Shown here one piece after another: positions 41,878 to 50,931 of a stretch of DNA of 64,000 nucleotides (its first letter is position 1; each line of letters starts with the position of its first letter). The notes beneath the pieces are model-generated. The model made no database searches. It was given only the letters and a program-made list of their open reading frames with translations, and was not told the DNA's origin. The position numbers were made by a program, and so were the translations under genes. The DNA comes from Pseudomonas sp. VD-NE ins (lineage in GTDB: Bacteria; Pseudomonadota; Gammaproteobacteria; Pseudomonadales; Pseudomonadaceae): contig NZ_CP134772.1 of NCBI RefSeq assembly GCF_031882575.1, positions 4,644,501 through 4,708,500 on the forward strand, read 5' to 3'.

Positions 41878-42834
41878 ATGAACCCCAATCAACTGACTGA
41901 ACAATTAGGGCTGTTTCTTGATGTGTTGGAGAGTGGCAGTTTTTCCGCCGCCTCGCGCCGACATCCGCTGACACCTTCGGCCGTCGCGCGACGGATCGAT
42001 AGCCTGGAAAGCGCCGTCGGCAGCCAGTTATTTGTTCGCAGCACCCATGCAGTTCGCGCGACGCCCGCCGGCCTGGCGTTTGCTGAACGCGCCCGGCGGA
42101 TTGTCGCCGAGTTGCAACTGGCCCGCGCCGAAGCCGTGTCGCTCAGCAGTGCGCCGGAAGGACTTATTCGCATTGATGCACCCGCCGCGTTCGGACGCCG
42201 GCATCTGGCGCCGGTGATTGCCGACTTTCTCGTTCTGTATCCGGGCCTGGATGTGCAGTTGCACTTGATCGACAGTTTCGTCGACATGGGCGGCTCAAAC
42301 CTGGGCAAGGTTGATCTGGTGCTGCGCGCCGGACAAATGGCTGATACACGACTGGTGGCCACGCCATTGGCGAGCATGGTGCGTATTGCCTGCGCCAGTC
42401 CGGACTATCTCAAACGCCGGGGCGTGCCCGGCAGTCCGGCGCAACTCGGTGAGCATGATGGTCTGGATTGGGAAGGCCTGGCCCCGCCCTTCGCCTGGCG
42501 GTTCGAGCACGACGGCCAGATGCACTTGCACCGCCCGGCGCGCATCCGCATGAGCGCCAACAATGCCGAGGCGCTGGTGTGTGGCGCTTTGGCGGGGTTA
42601 GGGGTTGCGCACTTGCCGACCTGGCTGGCGAGCGAATATCTGCTGCGCGGAGAACTGGTACCGCTGTTCTGCGAAAACGGCCTGCCAAGCCCGGAATCAA
42701 CCGGCATCTACGCACTGCGCATGGAGCAACAAACCCACTCGCGCAGCCGTTTGCTCCTCGAATACCTGAAGACCCGATTCAGTCCCGTGCCGCCGTGGGA
42801 TCTGGCACTGCAACGGGATCTGGGACGCCATTAG
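41878..42834 (+). CDS. LysR-family transcriptional regulator
   Basis: A 318-residue LysR regulator of the CrgA-like group. The helix-turn-helix region has LDVLESGSFSAASRRHPLTP and SAVARRIDSLESAVGSQLFV; the effector domain includes IRIDAPAAFGRRHLAPVIADF and DLVLRAGQMADTRLVATPL. It is divergent from the TauE-type exporter, a common arrangement in which the regulator controls the transporter. It ends about 45 bases before the ohrR start region, but the OhrR-like operator lies between. Confidence 0.92.
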   Translation: MNPNQLTEQLGLFLDVLESGSFSAASRRHPLTPSAVARRIDSLESAVGSQLFVRSTHAVRATPAGLAFAERARRIVAELQLARAEAVSLSSAPEGLIRIDAPAAFGRRHLAPVIADFLVLYPGLDVQLHLIDSFVDMGGSNLGKVDLVLRAGQMADTRLVATPLASMVRIACASPDYLKRRGVPGSPAQLGEHDGLDWEGLAPPFAWRFEHDGQMHLHRPARIRMSANNAEALVCGALAGLGVAHLPTWLASEYLLRGELVPLFCENGLPSPESTGIYALRMEQQTHSRSRLLLEYLKTRFSPVPPWDLALQRDLGRH

Positions 42835-42851
42835 ATCCGGAGAATTATCTG

Positions 42852-42874
42852 GCGCATTAAAGATTCGAGCGCTA
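42852..42874 (+). promoter_or_regulatory. Candidate OhrR operator at ohrR
   Basis: The 23 bases from GCGCATTAAAG to GAGCGCTA match a segment upstream of ohr (43599-43621) at 18 of 23 positions, including GCGCA, TAAA, ATTC and GCG. It lies 32 bases before the ohrR ATG. Autoregulation of ohrR and repression of ohr by OhrR are known in this family, so a shared operator is the natural reading. Confidence 0.6.
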
Positions 42875-42906
42875 GATTCATGACCATCACCGAACAAGGC
42901 TTTGAC

Positions 42907-43362
42907 ATGACTTCCGAACGCGACACCTGCGACGACCTGCTGCTGGATAACCAGGCCTGCTTCGCCCTGCATTCCACTTCACTGATGATGACCAAGGTCT
43001 ACAAGCCTTTGCTGCAAGCCTTGAACCTGACCTATCCGCAGTACCTGGCGATGATGGTGTTGTGGGAGAAGGACGGTTTGACCGTCGGAGAAATCAGCTC
43101 GCGGTTGCTGACGGATCCTGGCTCGCTGACTCCGCTGCTCAAACGCCTGGAAGGCGAAGGTTTGCTCAGCCGTACGCGCAGTCGTGAGGATGAGCGGGTG
43201 GTGATTGTTGAACTGACCGAACAAGGCCAAGCGCTGAAAGAAAAAGCCCAGACCGTTCCGCAATGCATCCTCGGCGCCAGCGGCTTCACCCTGGAACGCC
43301 TGCAACACCTGCAAGCGGAGTTGCAGGCGCTGCGTAGCCATCTACAGAACAGCCTGATCTAA
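42907..43362 (+). CDS. ohrR: Organic hydroperoxide sensor OhrR (MarR family)
   Basis: A 151-residue MarR-type repressor. The peroxide-reactive Cys is in LLDNQACFALHSTSLM and a second Cys lies in VPQCILGASG, giving a 2-Cys OhrR. The helix-turn-helix region includes LTDPGSLTPLLKRLEGEG and the wing RSREDERVVIVELT. The ATG at 42907 has AAGG seven bases upstream; an ATG at 42880 would add nine residues. It precedes ohr, separated by 328 bases with a REPIN and a second operator. Organic peroxides inactivate OhrR, releasing ohr. Confidence 0.93.
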   Translation: MTSERDTCDDLLLDNQACFALHSTSLMMTKVYKPLLQALNLTYPQYLAMMVLWEKDGLTVGEISSRLLTDPGSLTPLLKRLEGEGLLSRTRSREDERVVIVELTEQGQALKEKAQTVPQCILGASGFTLERLQHLQAELQALRSHLQNSLI

Positions 43363-43376
43363 AGCCAATACTGTCC

Positions 43377-43473
43377 CCCTGTGGGAGCGAGCCTGCTCGC
43401 GAATGCGGTCTGTCAGCCGACTGATTTGTTGCATGAGAGATCCTATTCGCGAGCAGGCTCGCTCCCACATTGA
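43377..43473. repeat. REPIN, class 2
   Basis: Inverted copies of GTGGGAGCGAGCCTGCTCGC-GAA flank a spacer of about 45 bases. The unit differs from class 1 elements (GCGAGCCTGCTCGC palindrome instead of GCTGGCAAGCCAGC). The same unit forms the element at 63380. Confidence 0.92.
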
Positions 43474-43598
43474 TTTCATCGCCAGCAAAATATTTTCCAA
43501 CACCTGCCTCCCGCGCAATCCGCTCTGAATCAAGCCTTACAGCCCGCCTCCAATAACCGTCTTTTCGTCGAAACGCAGATTTCTCAAAAATTTATCTT

Positions 43599-43621
43599 GC
43601 GCACTAAATATTCACGCGATA
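43599..43621 (+). promoter_or_regulatory. Candidate OhrR operator at ohr
   Basis: The 23 bases starting GCGCACTAAAT and ending CACGCGATA align with the ohrR upstream site (18 of 23 identical). Two direct repeats TTAGCGCGCAA (from 43640) and TTAGCGCAC (from 43655) follow, and the first site read on the minus strand contains TTAGTGCGCAA, so the ohr promoter may carry three related half-sites. Confidence 0.6.
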
Positions 43622-43690
43622 CATTCACCTCGCACTTACTTAGCGCGCAAACAATTAGCGCACACAAACACAACCAATGAGGCTCACACC

Positions 43691-44110
43691 ATGCAAACTC
43701 TCTACACCGCAATCGCAACCTCCACTGGCGGCCGTGATGGTCGTGCGATCTCCAGCGACAACATCCTCGACGTCAAACTCGCCACCCCGAAAGAACTCGG
43801 CGGTGCTGGCGGCGCGGCGACCAACCCTGAGCAACTGTTCGCTGCCGGCTACTCGGCCTGCTTCATCGGCGCTCTGAAATTCGTCGCCAGCCAGACCAAA
43901 CGCAAAATCCCTGACGACGCCTCGATCACCGCCCACGTCGGTATCGGCCAGATCCCTGGCGGCTTCGGTCTGGACATCGATCTGCACATCAGCCTGCCCG
44001 GTCTGGAACAAGCCGACGCGCAATCGCTGGTCGATGCGGCCCACCAGGTCTGCCCGTACTCCAACGCCACCCGTGGCAATGTCGATGTACGTCTGCACGT
44101 CACCGTCTGA
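43691..44110 (+). CDS. ohr: Organic hydroperoxide reductase Ohr
   Basis: A 139-residue OsmC/Ohr-fold peroxidase that reduces organic hydroperoxides using lipoylated proteins. The two catalytic Cys are in GYSACFIGALKFVASQ and VCPYSNATRGNVDV; the usual Arg and Glu of the active site fit KLATPKELGGAGG and TNPEQLFAAGY. The 5' region carries OhrR-like sites, so it is expected to be induced by organic peroxides via ohrR immediately upstream. A strong terminator follows. Confidence 0.96.
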   Translation: MQTLYTAIATSTGGRDGRAISSDNILDVKLATPKELGGAGGAATNPEQLFAAGYSACFIGALKFVASQTKRKIPDDASITAHVGIGQIPGGFGLDIDLHISLPGLEQADAQSLVDAAHQVCPYSNATRGNVDVRLHVTV

Positions 44111-44133
44111 AACCAGACACAAATCGCAGGCAC

Positions 44134-44164
44134 AAAAAAGCCCGACTCAATGGTCGGGCTTTTT
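44134..44164. terminator. Bidirectional terminator between ohr and efp
   Basis: AAAAAAGCCCGAC and GTCGGGCTTTTT flank a six-base loop. T runs on both strands suit both the ohr and the convergent efp transcripts. Confidence 0.92.
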
Positions 44165-44184
44165 CTTTCCGCAAAAACCGATGC

Positions 44185-44754
44185 TTATTTAGCACGGCCT
44201 TTGTAGGAACCGCCTTCGCGGGTGTCGATTTCGATCTTGTCACCGATTTCGATGAAGTCAGCAACCTGCAGCTCAGTACCGTTAGCCAGCTTGGCTGGCT
44301 TCATGACTTTGCCGGAAGTGTCGCCGCGAGCCGAACCTTCGGTGTAGTCAACTACGCGCACGATGGTGGTCGGCAGCTCTACGGAAACCAGACGCTCTTC
44401 GAAGAAGATCGCTTCGCAAACATCGGTCATGCCTTCTTCAACGAAAGGCAGAACAGCTTCGATGTCTTCAGCGTTCAGCTCGTACATGGTGTAGTCGGTG
44501 GTGTCCATGAACGTGTAGGTGTCGCCGCTGATGAAGGACAGGGTCGCTTCTTTGCGGTCGAGGATTACGTCGTCCAGTTTGTCGTCAGCGCTGTAAACGA
44601 TCTCGGTCTTGTAACCGGTCAGCAGGTTTTTCAGCTTGGTCTTCATGATCGCGCTGTTACGGCCCGATTTGGTGAATTCAGCTTTCTGAACCAGCCAAGG
44701 ATCGTTTTCGAGACGGATCACGGTACCGGGTTTCAGTTCTTTACCAGTTTTCAT
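44185..44754 (-). CDS. efp: Elongation factor P (arginine-type)
   Basis: A 189-residue EF-P, which rescues ribosomes stalled on polyproline. Three OB-like domains are present. The loop that enters the ribosomal peptidyl centre reads [20 protein letters not shown], so residue 32 is Arg rather than Lys; Pseudomonas EF-P is activated by rhamnosylation of this Arg by EarP. earP is encoded immediately upstream on the same strand with a 48-base gap, an operon that supplies factor and modifier together. Confidence 0.97.
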   Translation of the reverse strand: MKTGKELKPGTVIRLENDPWLVQKAEFTKSGRNSAIMKTKLKNLLTGYKTEIVYSADDKLDDVILDRKEATLSFISGDTYTFMDTTDYTMYELNAEDIEAVLPFVEEGMTDVCEAIFFEERLVSVELPTTIVRVVDYTEGSARGDTSGKVMKPAKLANGTELQVADFIEIGDKIEIDTREGGSYKGRAK

Positions 44755-44802
44755 TGCGAATATCCGAATTTGGATGGGATTTACAAAAATCTAGGCCGCG
44801 TA

Positions 44803-45945
44803 TCATATCCAATTTAGGTAAAACTGTACCAGCGCTGCGGCAAGATCGGCCTGCAAGCCTTGTTCCAGACACCACGCTTCGGCATTTTTCTGCAGTTCTG
44901 GCCAATGATTACGGGCGGCGAGCCAGTGTTCACCGATGGGTTGACCGGCACTCCAGGCGCGCCAGAGACCGTTCATCGCCTCGGCAGCGGCCGGTGACAG
45001 GCCTTTTGTGTAGAGCGCGAGGAAAGCGTCGAGCTTGTCCAGATGGATGTCTTCGTCCTGCTGATAGATGTGCCAGAGCATCGGCAGCCCAGCCCATTGC
45101 GCACGAACGAACGAGTCTTCACCGCGCACGGCATTGAAATCACAGCACCAGAGCAAGTGGTCATATTGATCCTGACGGACGAACGGCAATACCTGCACGG
45201 TCAGCGACTGGCGCACCTGTATCGCGCCGACCGCCAGGGTTTCCACGCCGAGCCAGCGTGCGACATCGCCAAGAATCCGCCCTTCCGGCACCAGCAGATG
45301 GGTCGGCGCTGCATCGGCCGCCAGCACATCAAGCCAACTCGCCAGCCCGGCATTCTCGTAGGCAAACAGCGAAATCAGTTGCGCACCCGCTGCACGATCG
45401 ACCCCCAGACCTTGCAGAAACCGCTGCTGAGCCTCGGCATCCTGCTGAAACTGCCGACGTTGCTCGATCAATCCGCGCTCACGCAACAGCCCGCCAGTCC
45501 CCGGCTGAAAGCCTGGAAAGAAGAAGATTTTCTGCACGTTTTTGTATTTGACCGACGGCAACCCGTGACAGCCAATCACCCAGTCTTCAGCGCTGAGATA
45601 GTCGAGGTTCATCCACAGCGGCGGCTGTTCACGCCCGGCCATCGCGTCCATGTAATCACTGGGTAATTGACAGGCAAACGCGGCGATCACCACATCCGCC
45701 GCATCTGTGTGCACCCACGCGGCCGGCCAGTGCCGCACTTCGACACCTTGCTGCCATTGCTGCGCGGCGTTGATCTCGATCGCCGGGCAAATACGTTCGA
45801 ATGCGCGCAGATCATCGACCCACAGTCGCACCGTCAAACCGTGTTCGGCCGCCAATTGCCGGGCCAGACGCCAGGTCACGCCAATGTCGCCAAAGTTGTC
45901 GACCACTGTGCAGAAAATATCCCAGCGGGTTTTCAATTGCGCCAT
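44803..45945 (-). CDS. earP: EF-P arginine rhamnosyltransferase EarP
   Basis: A 380-residue GT-B fold glycosyltransferase (formerly DUF2331) that transfers rhamnose from dTDP-rhamnose to Arg32 of EF-P. Family stretches include WDIFCTVVDNFGDIGVTWRL at the N terminus (with Asp implicated in catalysis), LDYLSAEDWVIGCHGLPS, and RGEDSFVRAQWAGLPMLWHI with IYQQDEDIHLDKLD. GGGAG lies six bases upstream of the ATG. It is the upstream gene of the earP-efp pair. Confidence 0.96.
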   Translation of the reverse strand: MAQLKTRWDIFCTVVDNFGDIGVTWRLARQLAAEHGLTVRLWVDDLRAFERICPAIEINAAQQWQQGVEVRHWPAAWVHTDAADVVIAAFACQLPSDYMDAMAGREQPPLWMNLDYLSAEDWVIGCHGLPSVKYKNVQKIFFFPGFQPGTGGLLRERGLIEQRRQFQQDAEAQQRFLQGLGVDRAAGAQLISLFAYENAGLASWLDVLAADAAPTHLLVPEGRILGDVARWLGVETLAVGAIQVRQSLTVQVLPFVRQDQYDHLLWCCDFNAVRGEDSFVRAQWAGLPMLWHIYQQDEDIHLDKLDAFLALYTKGLSPAAAEAMNGLWRAWSAGQPIGEHWLAARNHWPELQKNAEAWCLEQGLQADLAAALVQFYLNWI

Positions 45946-46069
45946 TCAAGACTCCCGTTGGCAAAAGCAGCGATTGTCCGCATAAATGACCTCGCGCAGA
46001 AGAGCCGACGGCGATTAATCTTCGTGCGACAATCGCCACTTGCCCGCAATCATCCGCCAGGAGGCAGCC

Positions 46070-46480
46070 ATGCCCTATCGCCCCAACCCGCACCGCCCGT
46101 TGCCTGTTCAGCTTAGCGCGCTGCATTTGACCGGCAGCATTGCCTTGGGTATGTGGCTGGGCTTCCTTGCCATAGCACTGACCTGCTGGCTACTGGCGCA
46201 TTTCCTGTTCAAAGAACAACTGGCACCGGTTGCTCAGGCGGTGCAGCAATTGGCCCACCCGCCGGCGGTAGTCCAGCCTCAGCCAGATATTCCGCCGCCA
46301 AGCCCGCTGTTCGAACAGTACGAAGAAAACCTGCGCAAGAACGAGCAGCAGGCGCGTCTGGATCAGGCGCGTGGCAGCACGCGTAATCTGTCCAATCCAA
46401 AATGCCAGTTCTGGTTGCAACAAGATCAGACGGCTCCCAGCGAAAAATCCCGCGCCAACGTTTTGCAATTCTGCGATTGA
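46070..46480 (+). CDS. Single-pass membrane protein of unknown function
   Basis: A 136-residue protein with one strong membrane segment (LGMWLGFLAIALTCWLLAHF) near residue 30, a Pro/Gln-rich linker and a charged C-terminal part with Cys in NPKCQFWL and at QFCD, which could form a disulfide if periplasmic. I do not recognise the family. GGAGG lies about six bases before the ATG. The next gene, a GreA/B-like factor, starts two bases after its stop, so the two are probably co-transcribed, but a functional link is not obvious. Confidence 0.8.
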   Translation: MPYRPNPHRPLPVQLSALHLTGSIALGMWLGFLAIALTCWLLAHFLFKEQLAPVAQAVQQLAHPPAVVQPQPDIPPPSPLFEQYEENLRKNEQQARLDQARGSTRNLSNPKCQFWLQQDQTAPSEKSRANVLQFCD

Positions 46481-46482
46481 TC

Positions 46483-46965
46483 ATGAACAAGCACATCGTC
46501 CACCAACTGATTCTCGACAAATTGCGCGTCGATCTCGACATCGCCGAACGCGCCGCGCAAACCGCCTACGAAACCGCAACACACGAAGAGAATATTGCCG
46601 AAAACAAGTACGACACGCTGGGCCTGGAAGCGTCGTACCTGGCAGCCGGACAAGCGAAACGGGTCGAGGAAATCCGTCAGTCACTGGCGCTGTGTCAGAA
46701 CCTGACGCTGCGTGCCTACGATGAAAACCGCGGCATCGAAGTCGGCGCCCTGCTCGGCCTGGAAGACGAAAAGGGTCGCGAGCAATGGCTGTTTCTGGCG
46801 CCGGATGCGGCAGGGCTGAAAGTCGATGTGGTCGGTCAGCCGATTACCGTCATCACTCCGCGCTCGCCGCTGGGCAAAGGTCTTTTGGGCAAGTGCGAAG
46901 GTGATGAGGTGGAGATTCTGGTGGCGGGCACCCGGCAACAGTTTGCTGTCACCGAGGTGCTTTAA
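46483..46965 (+). CDS. GreA/GreB-family protein with altered tip
   Basis: A 160-residue protein with a GreA/B-type layout: an N-terminal helical hairpin (about 1-75) and a C-terminal FKBP-like domain ending ITPRSPLGKGLLGKCEGDEVEI. The canonical tip motif GDxxENAEY is replaced by EENIAENKYDTLGLEASYLAAG, a pattern of a divergent Gre-like subfamily. It may bind the RNA polymerase secondary channel, but whether it stimulates cleavage is unclear. A genuine GreB is encoded at 59.3 kb. It starts two bases after the preceding membrane protein and converges with cysB. Confidence 0.85.
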   Translation: MNKHIVHQLILDKLRVDLDIAERAAQTAYETATHEENIAENKYDTLGLEASYLAAGQAKRVEEIRQSLALCQNLTLRAYDENRGIEVGALLGLEDEKGREQWLFLAPDAAGLKVDVVGQPITVITPRSPLGKGLLGKCEGDEVEILVAGTRQQFAVTEVL

Positions 46966-46974
46966 GGTAGTTGA

Positions 46975-47958
<984 letters not shown>

Positions 47959-48062
47959 TCAAAGCAGGTAGACGCCACGGGCATCAGCGACGGTATATAA
48001 CTATATTAATGGTTTGAATAATAAATCTAGAACTTTTTTATCAAAGCGCCATTATTCCTGCT

Positions 48063-48566
48063 TCAGCGATCCTCCCGCCGCCGCCGCTCCACTAACGGCA
48101 CCAGATAAACCGGCACCTTGGACAATTGCAGGACCCGCGCTGCCGTGCGCCCCAACGGCGTTTCCGCGCCCACCCCGTGGCTGTGACTGCCTACGATCAG
48201 CAGATCGACAGAGAGTTTCTGCACCTGGTCGAGAATCACCTGCGACGGATCGCCCTGCAGCACGCGCACGGCGCGAATACGCTGCAGATCCTGCTCGCCT
48301 TCATCTCCCAGTTCTTCGCGAAAACTTTCCAGTACCCGCTGCTCGATATTGGCGATGACAGTTTTCAGACCCTGGCTGTGAAATTCGTTCAATGCCTGCT
48401 CGTCGAGGTAACTCTGCAACACCGATTCGGCAAACAGCCCCATCGGCTCCACCGCGTGCACCACGTACAAATCGGCATTGAACGTTCGCGCCAACGCCAA
48501 GGCATGCTGCATCACTAACGGTGCGTACAGACCGAGGTCAGTGGCATACAGCATCGAACGAATCAT
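48063..48566 (-). CDS. Universal stress protein (UspA family)
   Basis: A 167-residue single-domain Usp. It starts MIRSMLYATDLGLYAPLVMQ (strand 1 and helix 1), has VYVVHAVEPMGLF-like strand 2, and ends with the ATP-binding motif type GSHSHGVGAETPLGRTAARVL, so it probably binds ATP. GAGGAGG lies five bases before the ATG. Transcribed towards cysB with a gap of 113 bases. Role in general stress survival is inferred from the family. Confidence 0.92.
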   Translation of the reverse strand: MIRSMLYATDLGLYAPLVMQHALALARTFNADLYVVHAVEPMGLFAESVLQSYLDEQALNEFHSQGLKTVIANIEQRVLESFREELGDEGEQDLQRIRAVRVLQGDPSQVILDQVQKLSVDLLIVGSHSHGVGAETPLGRTAARVLQLSKVPVYLVPLVERRRREDR

Positions 48567-48663
48567 ATGACCTCCTCGCGTGCCAACATGGCGGAGATTT
48601 GATTCAGCTTAGCAGTGCCTTGGCGAGTACGACGTGCGACGCAACGTCTTGAACCAAAGGGCT

Positions 48664-49569
48664 TTAGATCGACGGTTCGTTGCTGATGCCGTGCGGCACG
48701 TGGCCAGTGGCAACGACTTCGCGGGCGAGTTCGCAGTGGCCAGCCTGATCGTCGAAAAACACGTCGGCGGCGAATGCTTCGAGAAACGCCGATTTGGTCA
48801 GGCCGCCGAGAAACAGGGATTCGTCGAGACGGATATCCCACTCGCGCAAGGTGCGGATCACCCGTTCATGGGCCGGTGCCGAACGCGCGGTGACCAGCGC
48901 CGTGCGGATCGGGCAGTCGTCATCGGGAAACTCGCGCTGGAGCAAATTGAGCGCCGCCAGAAACCCCTTGAACGGCCCGCCGCGCAGCGGCTCGCGCGCC
49001 GATTCGCGCTCCTTGGCCTGGAACGCTTCGAGCCCGCCGGACTGATAGACACGCTCCGACTCATCGGAAAAAATCACCGCGTCACCGTCGAAGGCGATGC
49101 GCAATTCGTCACTGGCCGCACGACTGGCACCACCGGACAGAATCGTCGCCGCTGCGAATCCGGCGTCCAGTGCCGCGCGCACGTCTTCGGCATGCGTCGA
49201 CAGAAACAGGTCGCAACCAAAAGCTTTCAGATACGGATACGGACTGCGCCCGCCGACAAACGCGGCGCGGGAAATCGCCAGACCATAATGATGAATCGAG
49301 TTGAATACGCGCAGGCCGGTGTCGGCGCTGTTGCGCGAGACCAGAATGACCTCGACCCGCGCGCGGCCGAGGCGACTGTTCAGATTCAGAAGCTTTTCCA
49401 CCAGCGGGAATGCATCGCCGGGCGCAAGAATCTCGTCCTCGTGTTCGATCTGATATTGCCGATAGGCTTCGACGCCGCTCGACAGATAGACCTTGTGGCT
49501 CTCGCTCAGGTCGAACAAGGCGCGCGACGAAATCGCCAGCACCAGTTTGTCATCGATGTTCTCGGCCAT
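48664..49569 (-). CDS. 5'-nucleotidase (PF06189 type)
   Basis: A 301-residue protein of the cytosolic 5'-nucleotidase family. The first motif LVLAISSRALFDLSESHKVY, VILVSRNSADTGLRVFNSI, RIAFDGDAVIFSDESERVY and LFLGGLTKSAFLEAFAADVF are family-typical. These enzymes dephosphorylate nucleoside monophosphates such as AMP. ATG 49569 has GAAGG upstream. It lies downstream of the ketopantoate reductase-like gene on the same strand with a 22-base gap, suggesting a shared transcript. Confidence 0.9.
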   Translation of the reverse strand: MAENIDDKLVLAISSRALFDLSESHKVYLSSGVEAYRQYQIEHEDEILAPGDAFPLVEKLLNLNSRLGRARVEVILVSRNSADTGLRVFNSIHHYGLAISRAAFVGGRSPYPYLKAFGCDLFLSTHAEDVRAALDAGFAAATILSGGASRAASDELRIAFDGDAVIFSDESERVYQSGGLEAFQAKERESAREPLRGGPFKGFLAALNLLQREFPDDDCPIRTALVTARSAPAHERVIRTLREWDIRLDESLFLGGLTKSAFLEAFAADVFFDDQAGHCELAREVVATGHVPHGISNEPSI

Positions 49570-49591
49570 GCCTTCCCCCAGAACGACCGGC

Positions 49592-50548
49592 TTAAACGTT
49601 GCGCCGGTCGATAAAACTTAAATTGCGATACAACGCTTCGATTCGCGGCAACTCACAACCCGCGGCTTTCGCTGCCGCCAATGGCCGAGCGTAGATCGCT
49701 TCCAGCTCCAGCGGTCGCTTGTGTAAAAAGTCGTGGTACATGCTCGGCCAGTAGTCGGGCATTTTCTCGGTCATCATGAACAGATAGTCGGCGTATCCCG
49801 GCGGCACGTCGTGGCCGCACGCTTTGGCGCCCTGAACCACTTCGGCCATCAACGCCTGGATCAACGCGCGGCTGTCGGCATCGGCCATCAGCGGCGTGGT
49901 GCCGGCACCGAGCAGCACCGAAAGTCCGTTGTAGGGAATATTCCACACCAGTTTCTGCCAGCGCGCCTGCCGCAGATTGGGCATCGCCTGGGAATCGATC
50001 CCGGCAGCGCGGAACAACCCGCAACCCTCCTCGACAATCGCCATACGTGCGGCGTCATCGCTGGCCGGACCGCTGTGATAACCGACATTCACCGCGCCCA
50101 AGGCTTGGTGGGTGACTTGTCCAGGTCCCTCACGATGCACGCAGATCAGGCACAAACCGCCCAGCAGGTGAAGAGAATCGGGAAGCAGTTCACGCAGGCT
50201 GTCCTCGACGTCGAGACCGTTTTGCAGGACCAGCACTTTCGCATCGGGTTTGGCCGCTTGAATGATTGAAGGCGCGAGGCCGGCGTTGCTGGTGGTTTTC
50301 GCCCCCACCAGCAACCAGTCGCACTTGGGCATGTCTTCGGCGGACGAATAGGCCTGCGCTGGATGCAACGTCAGCGGGCCATGCACCGCGCTGTTGATTT
50401 GCAAGCCACGCTCAGCCACCGCCGAAAACTCGCTGCGCAACAGAAAGTGCACGTCGAAACCGGCACGCGCCAGCATCACACCGTAAAAACCACCAATCGC
50501 GCCGGTGCCGATAATTCCTACGACCGGTTTATTCACTGCCCCCATCAT
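49592..50548 (-). CDS. Ketopantoate reductase family protein (PanE-like)
   Basis: A 318-residue NADPH-dependent reductase. The Rossmann motif GIIGTGAIGGFYGVMLARAG is at the N terminus, and VGAKTTSNAGL and WQKLVWNIPYNGLSVLLG match the catalytic Lys/Asn region of 2-dehydropantoate 2-reductases. It is probably a paralogue of panE rather than proof of pantothenate synthesis. The ATG at 50548 has GAGGAG five bases upstream and overlaps the thioredoxin-like stop, so translation is coupled. Confidence 0.9.
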   Translation of the reverse strand: MMGAVNKPVVGIIGTGAIGGFYGVMLARAGFDVHFLLRSEFSAVAERGLQINSAVHGPLTLHPAQAYSSAEDMPKCDWLLVGAKTTSNAGLAPSIIQAAKPDAKVLVLQNGLDVEDSLRELLPDSLHLLGGLCLICVHREGPGQVTHQALGAVNVGYHSGPASDDAARMAIVEEGCGLFRAAGIDSQAMPNLRQARWQKLVWNIPYNGLSVLLGAGTTPLMADADSRALIQALMAEVVQGAKACGHDVPPGYADYLFMMTEKMPDYWPSMYHDFLHKRPLELEAIYARPLAAAKAAGCELPRIEALYRNLSFIDRRNV

Positions 50549-50931
50549 GGCAACTCCTCTGCAATTCGACCCAGTGCCTGCGCCAGCGCTGCGTTCAGCG
50601 CATCGGCCGTCAGGCGCGTGTGCAATGCCCCAAAGAACTCGCCGTCGCGCACCACAAACAGCGCCGGCAAATGAAAGACCTGATAGCGCTCCACCAACCC
50701 GCCGTTGTCGCCGGCATCGATCCAGCACAGGCGATCGATGGCCAACGCCATATCCGGCAACACTTCGCGGGCATAACGGCAACTCGCGCAGCCGACACTG
50801 GTGAAAATCACCAGCGAAACGCCGCTCATCGCCAATAGCCGTTGATCGGCGTCGAAATCGGTCAGTTCGGATTCGACCACTATACTGGGGGAAACAATGT
50901 CAAATGGCCGACACAGGGAGTCTGTGCTCAT
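50545..50931 (-). CDS. Thioredoxin-like protein
   Basis: A thioredoxin-fold protein of about 128 residues with the redox motif CASC in FTSVGCASCRYAREVLPD, followed by WIDAGDNGGLVERYQVFHL and the cis-Pro loop LPALFVVRDG. It lacks a signal peptide, so it acts in the cytosol. The start is uncertain: ATG 50931 and ATG 50943 both overlap the start of the divergent PilZ-like gene, and neither has an ideal ribosome-binding site. Its stop overlaps the start of the ketopantoate reductase-like gene. Confidence 0.85.
   Translation of the reverse strand: MSTDSLCRPFDIVSPSIVVESELTDFDADQRLLAMSGVSLVIFTSVGCASCRYAREVLPDMALAIDRLCWIDAGDNGGLVERYQVFHLPALFVVRDGEFFGALHTRLTADALNAALAQALGRIAEELP

Larger units (their letters stand above)
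43363..43690. other. ohrR-ohr intergenic region
   Basis: About 330 bases that hold a class 2 REPIN next to ohrR, then an AT-rich promoter region with the candidate OhrR operator and two direct TTAGCGC repeats just before ohr. No further gene is seen. Confidence 0.7.
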
